NCBI RefSeq assembly: GCF_003369915.1
Contig: NC_046673.1
Coordinates: forward strand, 6,246,001 to 6,310,000
Reading direction: 5' to 3'
Origin: Drosophila miranda
Lineage: Eukaryota; Arthropoda; Insecta; Diptera; Drosophilidae
Length of the DNA stretch: 64,000 bases
Positions 11,772 to 22,049 of the stretch are shown here, in pieces. Below the pieces are notes generated by a model. That model was not told where the DNA came from. It was given only the letters and a program-made list of their open reading frames with translations, and did no database searches. The translations under genes were made by a program, and so were the position numbers. Within the stretch, counting starts at the first letter, position 1, and each line of letters starts with the position of its first letter.

Positions 11772-12822
11772 AAAATGCTCTGTTGGTTTTGTAGCTCATA
11801 TAAAAACTCGAAAAGTCCTGCACCAATTGAGCTGACATTGTGTTATGTAAAATTAATTCACAGGATGGTTATAGGCTACATGTATACATATTTGGAAACA
11901 GGACCGCAGAAAATCGCAATTTTAGTATTCCAAATTCAAGTTCATGAAAAAGAAAATATTCGACGCGTAAGAAGAAAGGCATCAAGGGATAACTTGTATC
12001 GAGCAGTGTTCAATACGATTGCCCGGTTGAATGCTCTTCGCATCCAGGTTTCAGCAACAGAGAAGAATCGAGAAGACGGCTTTCGAATATGACTGAGGAA
12101 GAACGGGCATCCGTACGAGTGAAAATTTCGGTTAAAAGCATCCAGACTATTGCGTGTTTCCGTGTCGGTAAACCAAAAAATATTGTATACACACAATTAT
12201 TGTCTTATTGAAACTTATTTGAAAGGTTTTCTTTCCTCGAATATCTTTCTTATACGTATTTTCGTCAGTGCCCCAGAGCGGAAATGGCAAGAATGCCACG
12301 ATTAGTAGTGAAAAAGGGTAGAAAAGAGGAACAACATCAGAGATTAGGAGGGAGAATGCTCTACTCGGTGCTGAATACCAAAATTCATGTTTATTTAAAT
12401 AAAATTTGTTGTTTGTTCGCAGCTACAAAAGAAGACTGAAGCCAGCTTCCCGCATCTACTGCATCTACGCGTTAAAAGTGTTAAGCCGATAATATGAAAC
12501 AGAAAGCAGTGTTCAGGGGTATTTTTACACTTATGCCCTGATATGGGGGCCAGGAAGAACCGAAAAAAAAGCATTGAGGGAGTTGAACTTGTGACTTCAA
12601 AAAATCACTAATTGGGCAATCTAGACTCGAGTGAAGGGCCTGTAGCCAAACTACTTGAGCACGGCTCATGTCACACAGAAAAAAAATTCGGCGACCCTTT
12701 CGAGGGCTTGTCTAGACCGAGTACAAAATAAGTAGAGTCAGAGGGCGGGATTTGAAGACAAAATGCCTATAATTCAAGGATCTAAGTTTACAATTTCACA
12801 AATCGCAGAATAACTCCATTCT

Positions 12823-13618
12823 CTAATAGTTGTTGTAGACAAACTCGCTGAGAAGGGAGTTAGCAGGGCCGTCGCCTCCCGAACCGCCTCCGCCGCCGGC
12901 TCCAGTGGATCCTTCTTGCATGTTGCGTAACATGCGGTGGCGGAAGTGCATGGAGCGCAAACGCTGCATACGCCGCTTCAGATTGCAGTACACGGGACAG
13001 CAGTCGGGAAAGGGCTTGTACATGAGCTCCTCCTCGTCGCCCTGCTCACATTCGTCGGGCAGAATGTCCAGGCAGCTGGAGGAAACGTTGGGCATGGGAT
13101 AAGGTATTAGTTCAGATTCGTTTGGCTTAGAATGGTTAAAAGAATGGCTTGGAAGTGCTCATGCAGGATGGTGGGATGCACATGCAGATCTAGGTACGAG
13201 TATATATGTATGTATATAATTAAATTGGTCAACTACTCATTCGGTCTAGACACTTTTTCCACTACGAAAATAGACCTGGAACGGGGTATTATGTGGTTGT
13301 TCTCGCAAAATAGATTGGAGCACAGGCTGAGCAAGACCAGGCGGCGTGGTAGGAACTTTGACTGCTCCCACATGCAGCGGCGGAAGGTTCCTGTACAACA
13401 ACAAACAAACACAGTCAGTTTGAGTCGGAGCCCGGACAGAGCAGCCGGACACCCGTAATTGAGCACTCACGCAGCACGCTGTTGTCGTTCTCCCCGGAGT
13501 CCTCCTGGGCGTTGTAGTTACGCTGCATCTGGTAGTGCTTCATGTGGAACTGGCCAAAGCCCAGGCAGCCAACGAGGGCCAGGCTCAGCAGGACCCAGAT
13601 CTTCTCCAAATTGTACAT
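12823..13618 (-). CDS. Secreted SVWC (single-domain von Willebrand factor C) protein
   Basis: Three exons: 13618-13471 (phase 1 donor GTGAGT), 13390-13276 (GTTGTACAG acceptor; phase 2 end) and 13075-12823 (TTTCCTCCAG acceptor to stop), giving 171 residues. Residues 1-23 form a signal peptide (MYNLEKIWVLLSLALVGCLG). The mature part has eight cysteines in SVWC order: 'RCMWEQSKFLP', 'CSNLFC', 'SCLDILPDEC' and 'FPDCCPVYC'. SVWC proteins in arthropods are secreted and include Vago, an infection-responsive factor; the role of this one is unknown. The C terminus adds an Arg/Met-rich stretch and a Gly-rich linker not usual in the family. The phase 1/phase 2 intron pair is shared with the genes at 26.8, 32.3 and 41.6 kb. 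The middle donor (GTCTAT) is weak, so that boundary could shift. Confidence 0.8.
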
Positions 13619-14958
13619 CTCTGTGATTCGGCGGGCGTGTATAAACTACGCGCTAAGCTCACACCACACAGACCCTTAGAGAAAAAAGCGGAGCAGAACA
13701 GAACAGAACAGAACAGAGTACATCAGTAAAGCGAGCAGAGCGTGGCACAGCTATTATTTAGTCGGCATTATGTATACGCAACGTCGGACAGTCTTTTCTC
13801 TGTGCTCGTTGTGTGTGTGCAGGTTCATTTTTTTAAATTGTCGTTTGTGCCACGGCTCTTGATTAAATCAAGAAAAACATTGCAACGCAAATTTTTGCGT
13901 TTTACCCATGCCCATGTCCCATGCTCCAGCCCGGCAAGCTGATGCCCGTGATTAATGCCCCCAATCCAATCCAGGTCCAACTGCGATTTGATGCCTTGTC
14001 ATATCGCATGAGAAACAAACCCCAGAGATTGGACTAAAACAGTTTGTCATAATAATCGTTTATTTCCCAACAAGCGCAATAATGTCAAGTGCAAGTTGAG
14101 TGAACCATTAGAATGGATTCACTAAAGGAAACAGGGATCCATCCATTTCAATGGGGAAGGTCTAAACAGATCTGATGGTATTTAATTGATGTTCACGGTA
14201 TGTATACCTATACGTATACACCTATTCAAGAGTTACCTTTAACCTTGAATGTGATTTCTTAAATGAGACCTTCACATAAAGCCGTATCGACATCGCTTGA
14301 CCTTGACCCTAGGAATTTTAATGGATAGTGCCAAGAGGGTTTTAACATTTTTGGTTTTTAGGATTAACTTTATTCCCTTAGCTAGTTCTGAACCTTAAAT
14401 CTTTATACAATGTACATCGTCACATATTTGTATCAGATACTAAGTCGAAGGTCTTTTTTCGGTTTCGCTATACACCAAATTAGGAAATTGATTAGATTTT
14501 AAGATCAAACAACTAAATATGTCAACTGGTCGTATGGTCAAATTTCCAAAATTCGCGCTGACTTAGTATAGTGCAAGCAATTGGTAGCCCATTACTACCT
14601 CTTCCCTTTATTACAAAGCGTACAGGCGCACATTAGACTAGTGCAGATAGCGCATGTATCTCTCCACTCGAGAGATATACCGACGGGTTGTACTTTGGAA
14701 GAGAGAGAAGGAGAGCTGGATTATATCTCATTAGTCCCCATCCGCAAGTTACGTGTAGCTAAAACCTATTTTCCGGAACTTAGTTGTGGCACCAGCAACT
14801 TTACCGGATTTGTTGTTTGCCAACACCAGTTTAAATACAAAACTCAAATTATGGATGGACTAAAGTATATTGATTACAGACTATAACTATAATCTGCTAA
14901 TTCGGTAATTCACTTTCGTTTCTGGAGCAAGAGATGCCTCATTTAAAGATCAAAGATT
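13619..14958. other. Intergenic, no supported gene
   Basis: The part next to 13618 is the presumed promoter region of the minus-strand SVWC gene. It contains a short AGAACn/AACAG repeat at 13696-13720. A 101-codon frame at 14581 lacks an ATG and family features. Nothing else recognisable. Confidence 0.4.
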
Positions 14959-14970
14959 CGTGAGTAAAAA

Positions 14971-17900
14971 TCAATTCATTTCTTTACTGGTAGATGCTTC
15001 TGCTGTCGCTACGGGTGCATCTGTTGTTCCATCTGATGTATCGGCCTTTGTACGATTATCTTCTTCTGTATGGATATGTGCATCTGTCAGTTTTTCTTCT
15101 GGTGTATTCATAGGTGCATCTGATGAATCATCTGATATTACATCTGTTGGGTCATCTGATGGGTCATCTGATGGGACATCTGATGATTCATCTGTTGCTG
15201 CATCCGTAAGTGCATCTGATGTTGTATATTCTGTTGAGTCTATTCGTGAGACTGTTGATGCATCTGATGGTTCATCTATTGCTGCATCCGTAAGTGCATC
15301 TGATGTTGTATATTCTGTTGAGTCTATTCTTGAGACGGTGGATGTATCTGATGGTTCATCTGTTGCTGTATATTCTGTTGAGTCTATTCGTGAGACTGTT
15401 GATACATCTGATGGGTCATCTGTTGCTGCATCCGTAAGTGCATCTGATGTTGTATATTCTGTTGAGTCTATTCGTGAGACGGTGGATGTATCTAATGGTT
15501 CATCTGTTGCTGCATCCGTAAGTGCATCTGATGTTGTATATTCTGTTGAGTCTATTCGTGAGACTGTTGATGCATCTGATGGTTCATCTGTTGCTGCATC
15601 CGTAAGTGCATCTGATGTTGTATATTCTGTTGAGTCTATTCGTGAGACGGTTGATGTATCTGATGGCTCATCTGTTGCTGTATCTGATGGTTCATCTGTT
15701 GCTGTATATGATGGTGCATCCGTAAGTGCATCTGATGTTGTATATTCTGTTGAGTCTATTCGTGAGACTGTTGATGCATCTGATGGTTCATCTGTTGCTG
15801 CATCCGTAAGTGCATCTGATGTTGTATATTCTGTTGAGTCTATTCGTGAGACGGTTGATGTATCTGATGGTTCATCTGTTGCTGTATCTGATGGTTCATC
15901 TGTTGCTGCATCCGTAAGTGCATCTGATGTTGTATATTCTGTTGAGTCTATTCGTGAGACTGTTGATGCATCTGATGGTTCATCTATTGCTGCATCCGTA
16001 AGTGCATCTGATGTTGTATATTCTGTTGAGTCTATTCTTGAGACGGTGGATGTATCTGATGGTTCATCTGTTGCTGTATCTGATGGTTCATCTGTTGCTG
16101 TATATTCTGTTGAGTCTATTCGTGAGACTGTTGATACATCTGATGGTTCATCTGTTGCTGCATCCGTAAGTGCATCTGATGTTGTATATTCTGTTGAGTC
16201 TATTCGTGAAACGGTGGATGTATCTAATGGTTCATCTGTTGCTGCATCCGTAAGTGCATCTGATGTTGTATATTCTGTTGAGTCTATTCGTGAGACTGTT
16301 GATGCATCTGATGGTTCATCTGTTGCTGCATCCATAAGTGCATCTGATGTTGTATATTCTGTTGAGTCTATTCGTGAGACGGTTGATGTATCTGATGGTT
16401 CATCTGTTGCTGCATCCGTAAATGCATCTGATGTTGTATATTCTGTTGAGTCTATTCGTGAGACTGTTGATGCATCTGATGGTTCATCTGTTTCTGCATC
16501 CGTAAGTGTATCTGATGTTGTATATTCTGTTGAGTCTATTCGTGAGACGGTGGATGTATCTAATGGTTCATCTGTTGCTGCATCCGTAGGTGCATCTGAT
16601 GTTGTATATTCTGTTGAGTCTATTCGTGAGACTGTTGATGCATCTGATGGTTCATCTGTTGCTGCATCCGGAAGTGCATCTGATGTTGTATATTCTGTTG
16701 AGTCTATTCGTGAGAGGGTTGATGTATCTGATGGTTCATCTGTTGCTGTATCTGATGGTTCATCTGTTGCTGCATCCGTAAGTGCATCTGCTGTTGTATA
16801 TTCTGTTGAGTCTATTCGTGAGACTGTTGATGCATCTGATGGTTCATCTGTTGCTGCATCCGGAAGTGCATCTGATGTTGTATATTCTGTTGAGTCTATT
16901 CGTGAGAGGGTTGATGTATCTGATGGTTCATCTGTTGCTGTATCTGATGGTTCATATGTTGCTGCATCCGTAAGTGCATCTGATGTTGTATATTCTGTTG
17001 AGTCTATTCGTGAGACGGTGCATGTATCTAATGGTTCATCTGTTGCTGCATCCGTAAGTGCATCTGATGTTGTATATTCTGTTGAGTCTATTCGTGAGAC
17101 TGTTGATGCATCTGATGGTTCATCTGTTGCTGCATCCGTAAGTGCATCTGATGTTGTATATTTTGTTGAGTCTATTCGTGAGACGGTTGATGTATCTGAT
17201 GGTTCATCTGTTGCTGCATCCGTAAGTGCATCTGATGTTGTATATTCTGTTGAGTCTATTCGTGAGACGGTGGATGTATCTAATGGTTCATCTGTTGCTG
17301 CATCCGTAAGTGCATCTGATGTTGTATATTCTGTTGAGTCTATTCGTGAGACTGTTGATGCATCTGATGGTTCATCTGTTGCTGCATCCGGAAGTGCATC
17401 TGATGTTGTATATTCTGTTGAGTCTATTCGTGAGACGGTGGATGTATCTAATGGTTCATCTGTTGCTGCATCCGTAAGTGCATCTGATGTTGTATATTCT
17501 GTTGAGTCTATTCGTGAGACTGTTGATGCATCTGATGGTTCATCTGTTGCTGCATCCGGAAGTGCATCTGATGTTGTATATTCTGTTGAGTCTATTCGTG
17601 AGAGGGTTGATGTATCTGATGGTTCATCTGTTGCTGTATCTGATGGTTCATCTGTTGCTGCATCCGTAAGTGCATCTGATGTTGTATATTCTGTTGAGTC
17701 TATTCGTGAGACTGTTGATGCATCTGATGGTTCATCTGTTGCTGCATCCGTAAGTGCATCTGATGTTGTATATTCTGTTGAGTCTATTCGTGAGACTGTT
17801 GATGCATCTGATGGTTCATCTGTTGCTGCATCCGTAAGTGCATCTGATGTTGTATATTCTGTTGAGTCTATTCGTGAGACTGTTGATGCATCTGATGGTT

Positions 17901-20900
17901 CATCTGTTGCTGCATCCGTAAGTGCATCTGATGTTGTATATTCTGTTGAGTCTATTCGTGAGACTGTTGATGCATCTGATGGTTCATCTGTTGCTGCATC
18001 CGGAAGTGCATCTGATGTTGTATATTCTGTTGAGTCTATTCGTGAGAGGGTTGATGTATCTGATGGTTCATCTGTTGCTGTATCTGATGGTTCATCTGTT
18101 GCTGCATCCGTAAGTGCATCTGCTGTTGTATATTCTGTTGAGTCTATTCGTGAGAGGGTTGATGTATCTGATGGTTCATCTGTTGCTGTATCTGATGGTT
18201 CATATGTTGCTGCATCCGTAAGTGCATCTGATGTTGTATATTCTGTTGAGTCTATTCGTGAGACGGTGCATGTATCTAATGGTTCATCTGTTGCTGCATC
18301 CGTAAGTGCATCTGATGTTGTATATTCTGTTGAGTCTATTCGTGAGACTGTTGATGCATCTGATGGTTCATCTGTTGCTGCATCCGTAAGTGCATCTGAT
18401 GTTGTATATTTTGTTGAGTCTATTCGTGAGACGGTTGATGTATCTGATGGTTCATCTGTTGCTGCATCCGTAAGTGCATCTGATGTTGTATATTCTGTTG
18501 AGTCTATTCGTGAGACGGTGGATGTATCTAATGGTTCATCTGTTGCTGCATCCGTAAGTGCATCTGATGTTGTATATTCTGTTGAGTCTATTCGTGAGAC
18601 TGTTGATGCATCTGATGGTTCATCTGTTGCTGCATCCGGAAGTGCATCTGATGTTGTATATTCTGTTGAGTCTATTCGTGAGACGGTGGATGTATCTAAT
18701 GGTTCATCTGTTGCTGCATCCGTAAGTGCATCTGATGTTGTATATTCTGTTGAGTCTATTCGTGAGACTGTTGATGCATCTGATGGTTCATCTGTTTCTG
18801 CATCCGTAAGTGTATCTGATGTTGTATATTCTGTTGAGTCTATTCGTGAGAGGGTTGATGTATCTGATGGTTCATCTGTTGCTGTATCTGATGGTTCATC
18901 TGTTGCTGCATCCGTAAGTGCATCTGATGTTGTATATTCTGTTGAGTCTATTCGTGAGACTGTTGATGCATCTGATGGTTCATCTGTTGCTGCATCCGTA
19001 AGTGCATCTGATGTTGTATATTCTGTTGAGTCTATTCGTGAGACTGTTGATGCATCTGATGGTTCATCTGTTGCTGCATCCGTAAGTGCATCTGATGTTG
19101 TATATTCTGTTGAGTCTATTCGTGAGACGGTTGATGTATCTGATGGCTCATCTGTTGCTGTATCTGATGGTTCATCTGTTGCTGTATATGATGGTGCATC
19201 CGTAAGTGCATCTGATGTTGTATATTCTGTTGAGTCTATTCGTGAGACTGTTGATGCATCTGATGGTTCATCTGTTGCTGCATCCGTAAGTGCATCTGAT
19301 GTTGTATATTCTGTTGAGTCTATTCGTGAGACGGTTGATGTATCTGATGGTTCATCTGTTGCTGTATCTGATGGTTCATCTGTTGCTGCATCCGTAAGTG
19401 CATCTGATGTTGTATATTTTGTTGAGTCTATTCGTGAGACGGTTGATGTATCTGATGGTTCATCTGTTGCTGCATCCGTAAGTGCATCTGATGTTGTATA
19501 TTCTGTTGAGTCTATTCGTGAGACTGTTGATGCATCTGATGGTTCATCTGTTGCTGCATCCGTAAATGCATCTGATGTTGTATATTCTGTTGAGTCTATT
19601 CGTGAGACTGTTGATGCATCTGATGGTTCATCTGTTTCTGCATCCGTAAGTGTATCTGATGTTGTATATTCTGTTGAGTCTATTCGTGAGACGGTGGATG
19701 TATCTAATGGTTCATCTGTTGCTGCATCCGTAAGTGCATCTGATGTTGTATATTCTGTTGAGTCTATTCGTGAGACTGTTGATGCATCTGATGGTTCATC
19801 TGTTGCTGCATCCGGAAGTGCATCTGATGTTGTATATTCTGTTGAGTCTATTCGTGAGAGGGTTGATGTATCTGATGGTTCATCTGTTGCTGTATCTGAT
19901 GGTTCATCTGTTGCTGCATCCGTAAGTGCATCTGCTGTTGTATATTCTGTTGAGTCTATTCGTGAGACTGTTGATGCATCTGATGGTTCATCTGTTGCTG
20001 CATCCGGAAGTGCATCTGATGTTGTATATTCTGTTGAGTCTATTCGTGAGAGGGTTGATGTATCTGATGGTTCATCTGTTGCTGTATCTGATGGTTCATA
20101 TGTTGCTGCATCCGTAAGTGCATCTGATGTTGTATATTCTGTTGAGTCTATTCGTGAGACGGTGCATGTATCTAATGGTTCATCTGTTGCTGCATCCGTA
20201 AGTGCATCTGATGTTGTATATTCTGTTGAGTCTATTCGTGAGACTGTTGATGCATCTGATGGTTCATCTGTTGCTGCATCCGTAAGTGCATCTGATGTTG
20301 TATATTCTGTTGAGTCTATTCGTGAGACGGTTGATGTATCTGATGGTTCATCTGTTGCTGTATCTGATGGTTCATCTGTTGCTGCATCCGTAAGTGCATC
20401 TGATGTTGTATATTCTGTTGAGTCTATTCGTGAGACTGTTGATGCATCTGGTGGTTCATCTGTTGCTGCATCCGTAAGTGCATCTGATGTTGTATATTCT
20501 GTTGAGTCTATTCGTGAGACGGTGGATGTATCTAATGGTTCATCTGTTGCTGCATCCGTAAGTGCATCTGATGTTGTATATTCTGTTGAGTCTATTCGTG
20601 AGATGGTTGATGTATCTGATGGTTCGCTTGTTGCTGCATCTGTAAATGCATCTAATGTTAAATATTCTGTTGAGTCTATTAGTGAGTCTGTTGATGTTTT
20701 AATGTTTCATCGTTTTTATGAGGTACATCTGTGGTTGTATCTGATAGTGCTTTTAAAATTTGTATATGCTTGTGAGTTCGTTGTTATATCTTTTATTAAC
20801 TGTTCGCAGCTAACTGTTGTCTTTACTACAGAAAATTATATTGTACCCAATGAACTATCTGCTGATGAGATGCCCCGACTGCTGTCCCTTTGCTTTATGT

Positions 20901-21710
20901 GGTTATGTAATTTTTTGTCGTTTATATGGCGATACCTTTTTGGGTTTGACTTGTTGACACTGTTGTAGCGGGTGCTTTGGAGGTGCTTTCACCACTTGTT
21001 GAGTCCTTTGAGGTCGCTAATGGCGTACTGGAGATCGAAGCGTTGGTTGTACCGTTTCCGGTCGCTAAACTGTCGGAAACTCCCTCGGTGGATTGTTGTA
21101 TACTTACTGTCGATGGCCAAATAGTGTATGCCTCTGTTGTTGGTGGTGGCGTTGTGGTGGTCGGCTGGGGGGGCAAGGGCATGCTCACGGCGCTGCAGTA
21201 TAGATCATTGCACAGTGGATAGCTGTTCTTTTCCTTGATGCGGAAATGGCAATCGAAAATGCTAGGACGTAACGGAAAGTAGTTGTAAGCTTCTTGGGAG
21301 ATACTGGACGGAGATGGCATAAGTTTCACCCACCTCAATTGGTGTCTGTTGCTGCAGCTGAATAGGCACAGGAAATAGGCGGAAAATATGCCAATCTGTT
21401 TCTCGCACCAATGCTGGGAGCTTTGCACTATAATTGTGGGAGGTGGGAGTGCAGAGGATTAGTGGCAAAAGTTTTCGGTGGCAGCTGCTGTTGTGGATTG
21501 GGCACTTACCAGCGGCTTCATATCGCTTGCAGTAGTACGACTGCGGCTGCGAACCTGTGAATATATAAATATCAGAGAGAAGCGTGGCATATTTCGGGAG
21601 GCAGCTAGTTGGCAGACTCCCATGAAAGACTGTTTCTAACTTGCTGCGCTGCAAGTGCCACCGACGGCGGCTACCACGAGCAGCAGCGGAATGAAAAGTA
21701 TAAGTTGCAT
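14971..21710 (-). CDS. Giant secreted mucin-like protein with cysteine-rich N-terminal domain (gene model)
   Basis: Proposed exons: 21710-21641 (signal peptide MQLILFIPLLLVVAAVGG-like, phase 1), 21554-21510 (TTCACAG acceptor, GTAAGT donor, phase 1), 21427-20936 (AATTATAG acceptor, GTATCG donor, phase 1) and 20687-14971 (acceptor CATCAACAG or the in-phase alternative ending 20675). Joined, about 2,107 residues. The N-terminal part has 'YYCKRYEAAG', a 'CLFSC' pair, 'FDCHF' and 'YPLCNDLYC', resembling the SVWC-derived neighbours at 27 and 32 kb. It is followed by a Pro/Thr-rich linker (TTTTPPP) and Ser/Thr-rich sequence. The last exon is the minisatellite, reading as about sixty repeats of a 28-residue unit containing 'STEYTTSDALTDAATDEPSD': about 39% Ser+Thr, strongly acidic, a likely O-glycosylation substrate. 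Exons 1-3 are well supported; the join to the repeat exon is inferred from phase and composition, with a weak polypyrimidine tract. Confidence 0.6.
15205..20695. repeat. 84-bp minisatellite with 24-bp in-frame sub-insertions, about 60 units
   Basis: The unit is 84 bp (28 codons). Many units carry an extra 24-bp segment (tctgatggttcatctgttgc-type), so unit lengths alternate between 84 and 108 bp. All length changes are multiples of three. Variants alternate in a recognisable pattern (for example gatgcatctgatgg versus gatgtatctaatgg), and larger blocks have been duplicated: the rare 'cggtgcatgtatc' variant recurs at about 17021, 18269 and 20165. The edges at 15130-15200 and 20620-20700 are more diverged, as is usual for array ends. 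Confidence 0.95.
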
Positions 21711-21958
21711 GTCAGCCTTCTTGAGTGCAAGCTGCAAGCGGCAAGCGGCAAGCGCCTAAATGAATATCCACAGCTGCGGCCAAAGCCCGAAAAGAAAACG
21801 GAAAGCACGGAAGTGGAAACACAATTTTTGAAAGTTCGACTGGGAGTTGGAGAGACTCGCTAGGAGTTTGCCAGCAGCTTCCTCTCTGATCTTGCTCCTC
21901 CCCGTGATGTGGGGCCCGACTGGAAACAGAATAAGACGTCCCGGTAGCAAAGGCGTTT

Positions 21959-21966
21959 TATTTATA
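21959..21966 (-). promoter_or_regulatory. TATA box of the mucin-like gene
   Basis: On the minus strand this reads TATAAATA, about 250 bp upstream of the ATG at 21710. A start of transcription near 21930 would leave a plausible 5' UTR. It is the only consensus TATA I saw near the gene; the assignment is by position and sequence alone. Confidence 0.45.
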
Positions 21967-22049
21967 CTCGGGTGTACGCTTTCAACTGTCTGAAAATCGT
22001 ATAAATAATTTCTTGGCTTCTTTTCCTTTGCCACTTTTGAAGTAAGCAC

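Noticed and set aside
16590..20117. Six repeated 63-codon frames (LMLYILLSLFV-type) on the plus strand
   Set aside because: They are a third-frame reading of the same repeat units, identical from copy to copy because the units are, and each is closed by recurrent stops.
14960..20968. A 2,002-codon plus-strand open frame across the minisatellite
   Set aside because: It begins at GTG, runs through the presumed intron and flank at the right end, has no partner exons on that strand, and is explained by a stop-free repeat unit whose length is a multiple of three. The minus reading fits the adjacent gene better.
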